From an uncultured Bacteroidota bacterium (GTDB lineage Bacteria > Bacteroidota > Bacteroidia > Bacteroidales > SZUA-534): 6,120 nucleotides of DNA. The DNA lies in NCBI GenBank assembly GCA_937900725.1, contig CALCFP010000147.1, positions 1 to 6,120 on the forward strand. The letters are read 5' to 3'. Made by a program: the position numbers and the translations under genes. Positions 1-5,154 of this stretch are shown piece after piece (the first letter of the stretch is position 1; each line of letters starts with the position of its first letter). The notes beneath the pieces were generated by a model. The model did not search any database and was not told the origin of the DNA. It worked only from the letters and a program-made list of their open reading frames with translations.

Positions 1-93
1 TATCTGAACTTTAAACTTAACTATATCTACGCTGCAGTTAAGGACGGCGACAACTACAATATGATTCAAAGTCGTCTGCAATTCTCGTTCTAA
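1..93 (+). CDS. C-terminal end of an outer-membrane beta-barrel protein (5' part outside the window)
   Basis: Frame 1 is open from the first base and stops with TAA at 91-93, giving the last 30 residues of a protein that begins upstream of the window. The visible tail has the alternating polar/hydrophobic pattern of transmembrane beta-strands (LNFKLNYIYAAV, a short DGDNYN turn, then MIQSRLQFSF) and ends in phenylalanine. A final strand ending in an aromatic residue is the classical beta-signal recognised by the BAM machinery, so an outer-membrane barrel is likely. The ending resembles phosphate-selective-porin (OprO/P-like) proteins of Bacteroidota, but 30 residues are too few to name the family. 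Its transcript probably ends at the hairpin at 111-140. Confidence 0.7.
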   Translation, partial: YLNFKLNYIYAAVKDGDNYNMIQSRLQFSF

Positions 94-110
94 TTATTTA
101 AGTAAGACAT

Positions 111-140
111 AAAAAAAGCGACCTAATGGTCGCTTTTTTT
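111..140. terminator. Bidirectional intrinsic terminator between convergent genes
   Basis: A perfect 13-bp inverted repeat (AAAAAAAGCGACC / GGTCGCTTTTTTT) encloses a TAAT tetraloop. The GC-rich core is AGCGACC/GGTCGCT, flanked by seven A on the left and seven T on the right, so it has the form of a Rho-independent terminator in both directions. It lies 17 bp after the stop of the plus-strand barrel gene and 19 bp after the stop of the minus-strand gene ending at 160, which fits shared use by the two convergent transcripts. Confidence 0.9.
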
Positions 141-159
141 GTTGTACTGCAGTCAGTTT

Positions 160-909
160 TCATTTAGCGCTTTTGCCACCAATCTTGTAGTGAATGGCAA
201 AATCTATTCTGTAAGTCCGCCAATCGAATTTGCAAATTTCCATTTTTTCAGGTTCGCAATCGTCGCAGTCGTAATTGCAGCTGTAAATAGTGCCCTTGTG
301 CGACATGTCGCTTGTCACTCCGCCGTAAAAGTCGGTTGAGAATGCAAAGTAGTCGTTGAGGTCGAATCGGATGCCTGTTGTAAGTCCTACCGACTGAAGG
401 TCGTCCACATTGTCTTCCAGAGCCATGCGGTAACTGTATTCAACGCCTACTGAAGGAGTGAACTTGCCAATCCTGTATCCAATCTTCAGCGGGACAGCCA
501 GCATGCAGTAGTCGGTTCCCGATTCTTCACTGCCGACGTATTTGGTTCCGCCGATGCCGTTTTTTTCATTCCATAGGATTTTGTAGCCATCGTCACCGTT
601 TTCGTCGCAGACATCGCAGTCGGGATAGTTGCATTTTAGGTGAGTGCGATAACTGCTGTTGCCGAACATATAGTGAAAGTTGGCGGCCAGGTTTAAGTTC
701 AGTTTGCTCTTGAACGTAGTGTTCAGTCCTACGCCCAAATGGTCGGTCATTGATGCCGAAGGATTCCATACCAGGTGTTCTTCAACTACCAATGGGGTGC
801 ACACTGCCGACCACACGCCAGCGCCAAGGTTGACTTCAACATTTGTCTGAGCCATTGTTGCGCCTTGCGCAAGTGCCAGACCAATCAAAAGGGAAAATGC
901 TTTTTTCAT
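160..909 (-). CDS. Secreted outer-membrane-type beta-barrel protein with two Cys/Asp clusters
   Basis: 249 residues starting at the ATG at 909. The frame is open back to an ATG at 957, but only the start at 909 (or the ATG two codons earlier, at 915) places a signal peptide at the N-terminus: MKKAFSLLIGLALAQGATMAQ, probably cleaved near residues 20-21. No clear Shine-Dalgarno is visible. The mature part has alternating strands typical of PorT/OmpA-like barrels (PF13568-type), for example LKIGYRIGKFTPSVGVEYSY (141-160) and the last strand near 232-244. Cysteines sit at 37, 93, 98, 101, 135, 211, 215, 218 and 226. Residues 93-102 read CNYPDCDVCD, and 211-218 form a second cluster, CNYDCDDC. It is clearly a paralogue of the gene just upstream (994-2013), sharing VWNP, the first cysteine cluster, IGY-IGKF and FRFDLN-like blocks, but it lacks that gene's periplasmic stalk. 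It is probably the last gene of the sigma-factor operon. The function is unknown; metal binding or disulfide formation by the cysteine loops is inference. Confidence 0.85.
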   Translation of the reverse strand: MKKAFSLLIGLALAQGATMAQTNVEVNLGAGVWSAVCTPLVVEEHLVWNPSASMTDHLGVGLNTTFKSKLNLNLAANFHYMFGNSSYRTHLKCNYPDCDVCDENGDDGYKILWNEKNGIGGTKYVGSEESGTDYCMLAVPLKIGYRIGKFTPSVGVEYSYRMALEDNVDDLQSVGLTTGIRFDLNDYFAFSTDFYGGVTSDMSHKGTIYSCNYDCDDCEPEKMEICKFDWRTYRIDFAIHYKIGGKSAK

Positions 910-962
910 TATCATATGTTTTTTGTTCGTTTGACATATTGATGTGCATTTTTCCAAAAGGT

Positions 963-975
963 TGCACTAAGTGCA
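963..975. repeat. Short palindrome between the two barrel genes
   Basis: TGCACTAAGTGCA is a perfect 6-bp inverted repeat around one central base, in the 84-bp gap between the two barrel genes. It lies 18 bp past the stop of the upstream barrel gene on the minus strand and about 55 bp before the ATG at 909. No run of T follows it closely, so it is not a convincing terminator. It could be a small operator or an mRNA processing hairpin, or could be chance. No TAnnTTTG promoter element is present in this gap. Confidence 0.3.
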
Positions 976-993
976 GAAAAAAATTTTCAATGG

Positions 994-2013
994 CTATTTC
1001 TTGCCTAGTTTGATGTGCGTGTAAATTTCTATTCGGTGGGAGTGCCAGTTGGCGTCATAGTCTTTCACTTTGACAAGTTGGAGTTCGCCGTCATTATTTT
1101 TTTCTTGTCGGTAAAGCGTGGCTTTGTGCTTCATGTCTTTGGTTATGCCGTAACTGTAGTTTAGTGAGAAAGCGACACGGTGGTTGAGGTCGAACCTGAA
1201 GCCAGTTGTGGCACCAATATGGTGTACGGGAAGCAAGTCTTTGACATCGCCGTCTTGGTAGGTGAATGCCTTGCTGTGGCTGATTCTGTAGTTGTATTCG
1301 GCACCTATGTATGATGTGAACTTGCCTATTTTGTAGCCAATTCTGAATGGAATGGAGATAAGGCTGTAGCAACTTTCCGACTCTTTTATGCCGACAGTGT
1401 CGGTGCCAGTCTTGCTGTCGCCGTCAAAATACATCTTGTAGCCAAATGATGTGCTGTCGTCGTCAATGTCGCAGTAATCGCAGTCGGGGTAGTCGCATGG
1501 CAGGAAGGTCTTGAAGTTTGGGTTTTTGCCAAGTTCAATGTAGTTTGCGCCAAGGCTCAGGTTGACGTGTCTCGATAAGTTTACGGTCAGCAATGTGCCG
1601 ATACTTGCGGTCCAACTGCCACCAGGATTCCAGACCATATGTTTTTTTGCAAACAAAGGCTCGCAGTGCGTTGTCCACGCTCCACCGCCAACGTTGAAGT
1701 CGAGCGTGAGTATTCTCTTCTTTTCGTTGATTGTGGCAGGATTTTCTGCAATATGTGTTTCAGGATCGACGGGCGCAGGCACCATTTTTATCACCGTATC
1801 CGTTTTTGATTCTTGTATGACAATGGTGTCGTGTATCGTGTTCGTCTCAGTTTTTTGCGGAACGACAGTGTCGTGAACAGTGTTTTCTTGAATATCATTT
1901 ATTTCATATACAGTGTCATATATGATTTCCTCTTCATATATATATACGGTGTCTTGGGCATTTGCCACTATAATGTTGATGAGCAGTGAAAATAGAAGTA
2001 GAGTCTTTTTCAT
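994..2013 (-). CDS. Outer-membrane-type beta-barrel protein with a DTV-repeat periplasmic stalk and a Cys/Asp loop
   Basis: 339 residues. Residues 1-20 (MKKTLLLFSLLINIIVANAQ) are a clear signal peptide, which fixes the start. Residues 21-98 form an extended, low-complexity segment with D-T-V/I at positions 21, 33, 48, 62 and 72; its first part (21-46) carries eight acidic and no basic residues. This looks like a periplasmic stalk. From about residue 101 a barrel begins: GGGAWTTHCEPL, VWNPGGSW, the CDYPDCDYCD loop at 173-182, IPFRIGYKIGKF at 221-232 and FRFDLNHRVAFSLNYSYG at 272-289. Five cysteines (117, 173, 178, 181, 215) align with the downstream paralogue; the second cysteine cluster of that protein is absent here. 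The start lies 9 bp after the sigma-factor stop, so the two genes are almost certainly cotranscribed. It could be a sensor or partner of the sigma factor's extracytoplasmic tail, but the sequence does not prove this. Confidence 0.85.
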   Translation of the reverse strand: MKKTLLLFSLLINIIVANAQDTVYIYEEEIIYDTVYEINDIQENTVHDTVVPQKTETNTIHDTIVIQESKTDTVIKMVPAPVDPETHIAENPATINEKKRILTLDFNVGGGAWTTHCEPLFAKKHMVWNPGGSWTASIGTLLTVNLSRHVNLSLGANYIELGKNPNFKTFLPCDYPDCDYCDIDDDSTSFGYKMYFDGDSKTGTDTVGIKESESCYSLISIPFRIGYKIGKFTSYIGAEYNYRISHSKAFTYQDGDVKDLLPVHHIGATTGFRFDLNHRVAFSLNYSYGITKDMKHKATLYRQEKNNDGELQLVKVKDYDANWHSHRIEIYTHIKLGKK

Positions 2014-2022
2014 AAAAAGATT

Positions 2023-3099
2023 TTATTGTGCAGAGTCTTTGACTACAACCACGCGTTTGCGTATCAGTTTCTTACGTTTGACGACAACTTTTTCGCTTTT
2101 TGAAGACACAGTGTCGTTTGCCGATGCCACAGTGTCGTTTTCGTGAGCAAGAGTGTCGGTTGGCTCAGGAGCCACAAATGGCAATGTGTCCACCACTTTT
2201 GCATTTGCGGTGTCAGTGGCGACGGGTATTTGTGTCGTGTCTATAATTAAGAGTGAATCAGTGTTCTCGATACTATCAGTTGCTGTCGCGATGCTGTCCA
2301 CCACCACAATGTGCTCTTTCTGGACAGGCTGTGCTGGTTCGCCGGCATTGTTGACGGCCACTCCTACGCCTATTCCGCCAGCCACCACTGCAGTAGATGC
2401 AATGCCAGTGGCAATGGTTGCTGTTGAGCCGACAGTGACGTGTCCAGTTGCGCAGGCAAAGTTTATTGCGTGGCTTGTCGCTGTGGCTGATGACAATCCG
2501 AAGTTGCTGAAACTGTGGCTGTACAGCGCGTCGATATTGCCTTTGCCGAATGGCAGGAACAACAGCATCCAGGCGCTCTTGCGCTCTTTCTTTCGGGCTT
2601 CTTCGGTCAATATTTCCTGAAGTTTTTTGCGTGCGCGTGCCAAATGCGATTTCGATGTGTTTTCGCTAATGTTCAACTCTTCGGCAATTTGGGCGTGCGT
2701 AAAGCCGTCAATTACGTACATATTGAAAACAAGTCGGTGATGTTCAGGAAGTTTGTTGACGGCGTCAAGTAACTCTTCTTGAGAGAAATCAACCTGCGCA
2801 ATTATGTTCAGATTGTTGTCGTTATCCATATCGTCATCGGTTAAAACGTTCTCGTAAAGTTGTGTTGCACTTTGCTTTCGCAAAAATTGAAGAGCGGTGT
2901 TGGCTGTTATTCGGCGAAGCCACGCATCGAATTGGCCAGTACCGCGGAATGTGTCCGATTTTTCCATTGCGGACATAAAGGCATCGTGCGCCAAATCTTC
3001 AGCCAGTTGGCGGTCGGCTACATAGCGGTAGCATACGCCAGTCATCTTGTCGATGTTGCGGTTGTAGGCCTTTGTCCAAAAATCAGTTGTAAAATCCAT
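2023..3099 (-). CDS. ECF-type RNA polymerase sigma factor with a C-terminal membrane segment and extracytoplasmic-looking tail
   Basis: 358 residues, about twice the usual ECF sigma length. Residues 7-75 match sigma-70 region 2 (YRYVADRQLAEDLAHDAFM, then FDAWLRRITANTALQFLRK). An acidic linker follows at 87-96. Residues 107-163 match region 4, with the helix-turn-helix THAQIAEELNISENTSKSH at 134-152. These two domains recruit RNA polymerase and recognise -10/-35-type elements. The rest is unusual. A basic stretch (169-186) contains WMLLFLPF; residues 191-253 have no D, E, K or R; and 220-249 form an Ala/Gly/Thr/Val-rich hydrophobic segment long enough to cross a membrane. The tail (254-358) carries D-T/S-x repeats, heptad-like at 311-331, and ends in a very basic segment (334-354, ten K/R). 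With basic residues before the segment, the sigma domains would be cytoplasmic and the tail periplasmic. Bacteroidota often encode an ECF sigma beside a separate protein with a cytoplasmic anti-sigma part, a membrane helix and a barrel; here the first two parts may be fused to the sigma. The sigma assignment is firm; tethering is inference. Confidence 0.9.
   Translation of the reverse strand: MDFTTDFWTKAYNRNIDKMTGVCYRYVADRQLAEDLAHDAFMSAMEKSDTFRGTGQFDAWLRRITANTALQFLRKQSATQLYENVLTDDDMDNDNNLNIIAQVDFSQEELLDAVNKLPEHHRLVFNMYVIDGFTHAQIAEELNISENTSKSHLARARKKLQEILTEEARKKERKSAWMLLFLPFGKGNIDALYSHSFSNFGLSSATATSHAINFACATGHVTVGSTATIATGIASTAVVAGGIGVGVAVNNAGEPAQPVQKEHIVVVDSIATATDSIENTDSLLIIDTTQIPVATDTANAKVVDTLPFVAPEPTDTLAHENDTVASANDTVSSKSEKVVVKRKKLIRKRVVVVKDSAQ
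2107..2169 (-). repeat. Three tandem 21-bp repeats encoding a heptapeptide xxxxDT(V/L)
   Basis: Three consecutive 21-bp units encode residues 311-331 of the sigma factor: PEPTDTL, AHENDTV and ASANDTV. The last two units share the identical 13-mer CACAGTGTCGTTT (plus-strand reading) at 2107-2119 and 2128-2140; the third copy at 2149-2169 is more diverged. Similarity at the DNA level suggests recent tandem duplication, and the unit length keeps the frame, so copy number could vary between strains and change the tail length. Confidence 0.65.
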
Positions 3100-3112
3100 A
3101 AAACGCGTTTTA
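3099..3112. promoter_or_regulatory. 14-bp perfect palindrome abutting the sigma-factor start codon
   Basis: TAAAACGCGTTTTA is a perfect palindrome whose last base on the minus strand is the A of the sigma-factor ATG. It covers the ribosome-binding region, so a dimeric regulator binding here would block late transcription steps, and a hairpin in the mRNA would partly sequester the start. No TAnnTTTG element is seen in the 89-bp gap to the phosphatase gene, so the sigma gene may be read from the phosphatase promoter or by a different holoenzyme, possibly its own. The palindrome is seen directly; its role is inferred. Confidence 0.4.
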
Positions 3113-3188
3113 ATCCTATGACGTTTATTTGCTAAATGGTTGCAGTTGTAAGTGAATTTTATTTTTCGCTAATGTATTTTTTTTCGTT

Positions 3189-3683
3189 TTATTTTGAATG
3201 TGGCGACAGTTTGATTCGGCTTGAAATCCGAGCGGTTCTTATTTCGGCCCAGTCGTCGGTGTCAAATTCCACCGATACAAGTTCCGATGTGCCAAACCAC
3301 CCGAAGTTGCCTGTCCCTGTCAGCAGGCTTGTGAGTTCCGATACCAATGGATTGTGCGCCACAATCAGCAGATGGTCTATATTATTGTCGCACAGCACAA
3401 TCTCGTCAATCACACAATCCACGTCTTCCTTGTACAGCATTTGCTTGATGTCGAAATCGACGTTCAGCCCCAGCCTATCGGACACAATTTGAGCCGTCTG
3501 CTGGGCGCGAGTTGCGGTGCTTGTCCAGACAGCATCTGGAATCAGATTGGCATTCAGCATCTTACTTGCCACAAATTCAGTTTGGGTGGCACCATCGGGC
3601 AGTATCTCACGGTCGATGTCCAAAGTCTGGAACCCGCCATTGCCTGCCAGCGCGTGGCGCATTATTGATAGTGTCTTGCTCAT
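3189..3683 (-). CDS. sixA: SixA-like phosphohistidine phosphatase (histidine phosphatase superfamily)
   Basis: 164 residues, close to the 161 of E. coli SixA. The N-terminal strand ends in the signature RHA (R9, H10 as the phospho-accepting histidine); STATRAQQTAQ (55-65) supplies the second conserved arginine, R59; and VAHNPLVSEL (108-117) supplies the second histidine, H110. DIDREILPDGATQ (22-34) corresponds to the D..R.LT..G block of the SixA subfamily. Starting at the ATG at 3683 leaves just enough for the first strand before RHA, so this start is sound. SixA proteins remove phosphate from histidine residues of signalling proteins; in E. coli, ArcB and later the nitrogen-PTS protein NPr were proposed as targets. 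Here the substrate is unknown, and no histidine kinase or PTS gene is visible nearby. The gene lies 89 bp upstream of the sigma gene on the same strand and could be cotranscribed with it. The catalytic residues seen are intact. Confidence 0.88.
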   Translation of the reverse strand: MSKTLSIMRHALAGNGGFQTLDIDREILPDGATQTEFVASKMLNANLIPDAVWTSTATRAQQTAQIVSDRLGLNVDFDIKQMLYKEDVDCVIDEIVLCDNNIDHLLIVAHNPLVSELTSLLTGTGNFGWFGTSELVSVEFDTDDWAEIRTARISSRIKLSPHSK

Positions 3684-3703
3684 CTTGTTGATGTTTTGCG
3701 GTG

Positions 3704-3737
3704 CAAAGTTAGTTATTGGATTTGATGTAATGTAAAA
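3704..3737 (-). promoter_or_regulatory. Candidate Bacteroidota-type promoter for the sixA-like gene
   Basis: Read on the minus strand, TAACTTTG at 3711-3704 matches exactly the -7 consensus TAnnTTTG used by the primary sigma factor of Bacteroidota. It ends 20 bp before the ATG at 3683. A weak -33-like TTTT (3737-3734) lies 22 bp upstream, so only the -7 box is convincing. It overlaps the candidate promoter of nfo on the opposite strand. Confidence 0.5.
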
Positions 3738-3751
3738 CGTGCCGACATTTG
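3721..3751 (+). promoter_or_regulatory. Candidate Bacteroidota-type promoter for nfo
   Basis: TTTG at 3721-3724, a 19-bp spacer and GACATTTG at 3744-3751 fit the Bacteroidota arrangement TTTG-N19-22-TAnnTTTG, with one mismatch in the -7 box. Transcription would begin near 3757, leaving a leader of about 27 bases before the nfo ATG at 3784. A poorer alternative, TGGATTTG at 3717-3724, is also present. No strong Shine-Dalgarno precedes the start, as is usual in this phylum. Confidence 0.45.
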
Positions 3752-3783
3752 TGATATTTTTATGGAGTTAAATACTTCTTGTT

Positions 3784-4626
3784 ATGCCGAAATTCATAGG
3801 TGCTCACGTCAGCACACAGGGTGGTGTGGAAAACGCACCGATAAACGCTAGCGCAATCGGCGCCGACGCGTTTGCGCTGTTTACCAAAAATCAGCGACAA
3901 TGGATGTCCAAGCCGTTGGAACAGAGTAGTATAGATTCGTTTAAGGAAAACTGTGCGAAATACGGCTTCACGCCAGCGCAGATTCTGCCTCACGATAGTT
4001 ACCTTATCAACCTTGGCAATCCAGACGCCGAAGGGTTGCGCAAATCGCGCGAGTCGTTCATTGACGAGATGTTCCGTTGTGCCCAGTTGGGCCTCGACCG
4101 ACTGAATTTTCATCCAGGCAGTCACTTGAAAATGATTTCTGAAGACGAATGTCTGGCCCTCATTTCAGAAAGTTTGAATATCGCACTCGAAAAGACTGGC
4201 GGTGTGACTGCAGTGATTGAAAATACTGCGGGACAAGGTTCGAATCTGGGTTTTACGTTTGAACAGATTGCACAGATTATCAGTAAGGTGGATGACAAGA
4301 CGCGTGTCGGCGTATGCATCGATACCTGCCACGCCTACGCTTCGGGGTACGACATCAAGACAGCCGACGGATTTGAACGCACTTGGAAAAAATTCGATGA
4401 AGTGATAGGGTTCAAATATTTGCGCGGAATGCACATCAACGACACAATGAAAGGGCACGGAAGCCGTGTCGACCGTCACCATTCCATAGGCGCAGGTTTT
4501 CTTGGCGATGGCGCTTTCAAGATGATAATGTCCGATCCCCGTTTCGACAATATTCCGCTCATACTTGAGACTCCCGATGAGAGCCTCTGGCCCGATGAAA
4601 TTCAGAAACTGCGTAGTTGGATGTGA
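3784..4626 (+). CDS. nfo: Endonuclease IV (AP endonuclease, base-excision repair)
   Basis: 280 residues, full length for the family and colinear with E. coli Nfo over nearly its whole length. Endonuclease IV cleaves DNA 5' to abasic sites and removes blocked 3' ends in base-excision repair, using a TIM-barrel fold with three zinc ions. All nine metal ligands known from the E. coli enzyme can be placed one residue later here: H70, H110, E146, D180, H183, H217, D230, H232 and E262. Family blocks are obvious: IGAHVS (5-10), LPHDSYLINLG (68-78), NFHPGSH (108-114), ENTAGQG (146-152), GVCIDTCHA (176-184), HINDT (217-221), SRVDRHHSIG (227-236) and LILETP (259-264). The start at 3784 gives the usual N-terminus. 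The gene is divergent from the sixA-like gene and is followed after 3 bp by a HEAT-like gene, likely in the same transcript. Function is secure. Confidence 0.97.
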   Translation: MPKFIGAHVSTQGGVENAPINASAIGADAFALFTKNQRQWMSKPLEQSSIDSFKENCAKYGFTPAQILPHDSYLINLGNPDAEGLRKSRESFIDEMFRCAQLGLDRLNFHPGSHLKMISEDECLALISESLNIALEKTGGVTAVIENTAGQGSNLGFTFEQIAQIISKVDDKTRVGVCIDTCHAYASGYDIKTADGFERTWKKFDEVIGFKYLRGMHINDTMKGHGSRVDRHHSIGAGFLGDGAFKMIMSDPRFDNIPLILETPDESLWPDEIQKLRSWM

Positions 4627-4629
4627 TTT

Positions 4630-5154
4630 ATGAACCAGCAACTCATTGAGCAGTTCGAGGCTGAGCGTTCGCGTGCCAACATTGACGTGGTGGCAAATTG
4701 GGCGGGGACAGATGCGCGCCGAATTTCCGATTTGTTCCAGATTGCGCTCGGCAATTTTGGGAAAGTGTCGGAGTCGGCTATGTGGGCGTTGGTTGTGGTG
4801 GCAGATGAGAATGACGGCATCCTTGACAAGTACGCATCGCAGATAGTGCATTCTCTCGACATCTTGCCGACAAGCGGAATGCGCCGAATGGCGTGTCGCA
4901 TTCTTATGGTCAGTCACGTGTCCGCCGAACTCGACGGTTATCTCATCGATTCCTGTTTCCGTATGCTCGAAAAGCCTGACGAACCGATAGGAGTGAAGGC
5001 CAACTGTCTGTCACTCATTGCATCGCGTCTGCAAAAATATCCCGAATTGAAAGCGGAACTTGATTTGGCTATCGATGACATAATGGAAAAGTCTGCGACA
5101 ACGGGTTTCAAGTCGCGGGTCCGAAATCTGAAATTATCCGACAGGCAAGGCTAA
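4630..5154 (+). CDS. HEAT-like alpha-helical repeat protein of unknown function
   Basis: 174 residues, predicted soluble, with no signal peptide or membrane segment. The sequence consists of helix pairs in a HEAT-like pattern: roughly 47-76 (SESAMWALVVVADEND...), 81-113 (TSGMRRMACRILMV...), 118-152 (EPIGVKANCLSLIASRL...) and a short final helix at 157-169. The conserved feel of each unit (small residue, then A/L-rich helix, then an acidic or proline turn) suggests a protein-binding scaffold. It resembles short Bacteroidota proteins sometimes mislabelled adenylosuccinate lyase; no lyase signature is visible. The ATG comes 3 bp after the nfo stop, implying cotranscription and perhaps translational coupling, but I would not infer a repair role from position alone. 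Its TAA overlaps the stop of the convergent ligase-family gene by 4 bp in total. Confidence 0.85.
   Translation: MNQQLIEQFEAERSRANIDVVANWAGTDARRISDLFQIALGNFGKVSESAMWALVVVADENDGILDKYASQIVHSLDILPTSGMRRMACRILMVSHVSAELDGYLIDSCFRMLEKPDEPIGVKANCLSLIASRLQKYPELKAELDLAIDDIMEKSATTGFKSRVRNLKLSDRQG

Noticed and set aside
910..957. N-terminal extension of the last barrel protein to the ATG at 957
   Set aside because: It would put 16 polar residues (with two cysteines) before a clear signal peptide; export signals belong at the N-terminus, so the ATG at 909 is preferred.
1862..1874. Perfect palindrome ACGACAGTGTCGT
   Set aside because: It lies inside the barrel stalk coding sequence and follows from the codons for H-D-T-V; the related CAGTGTCG words recur for the same reason in other DTV codons, so a regulatory role is not needed.
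2153..2620. 155-codon open frame on the plus strand opposite the sigma-factor extension
   Set aside because: It is complementary to the low-complexity Ala/Thr/Val coding region, which makes long spurious antisense frames; no start signal or domain supports it.
2023..3099. Two genes joined by a sequencing error in the sigma factor region
   Set aside because: The frame is continuous, codon style does not change and no internal start with its own spacing is obvious near residue 170-190; the fusion is accepted, though confirmation from relatives would be useful.
4165..4917. 250-codon open frame on the minus strand across nfo and the HEAT-like gene
   Set aside because: It is antisense to two well-supported genes, has no recognisable domain and has an amino-acid mix (rich in His, Cys, Arg) typical of a shadow frame.
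4630..5154. Adenylosuccinate lyase label for the HEAT-like protein
   Set aside because: At 174 residues with no lyase signature, the sequence shows only helical repeats; the label would be a propagated misannotation.
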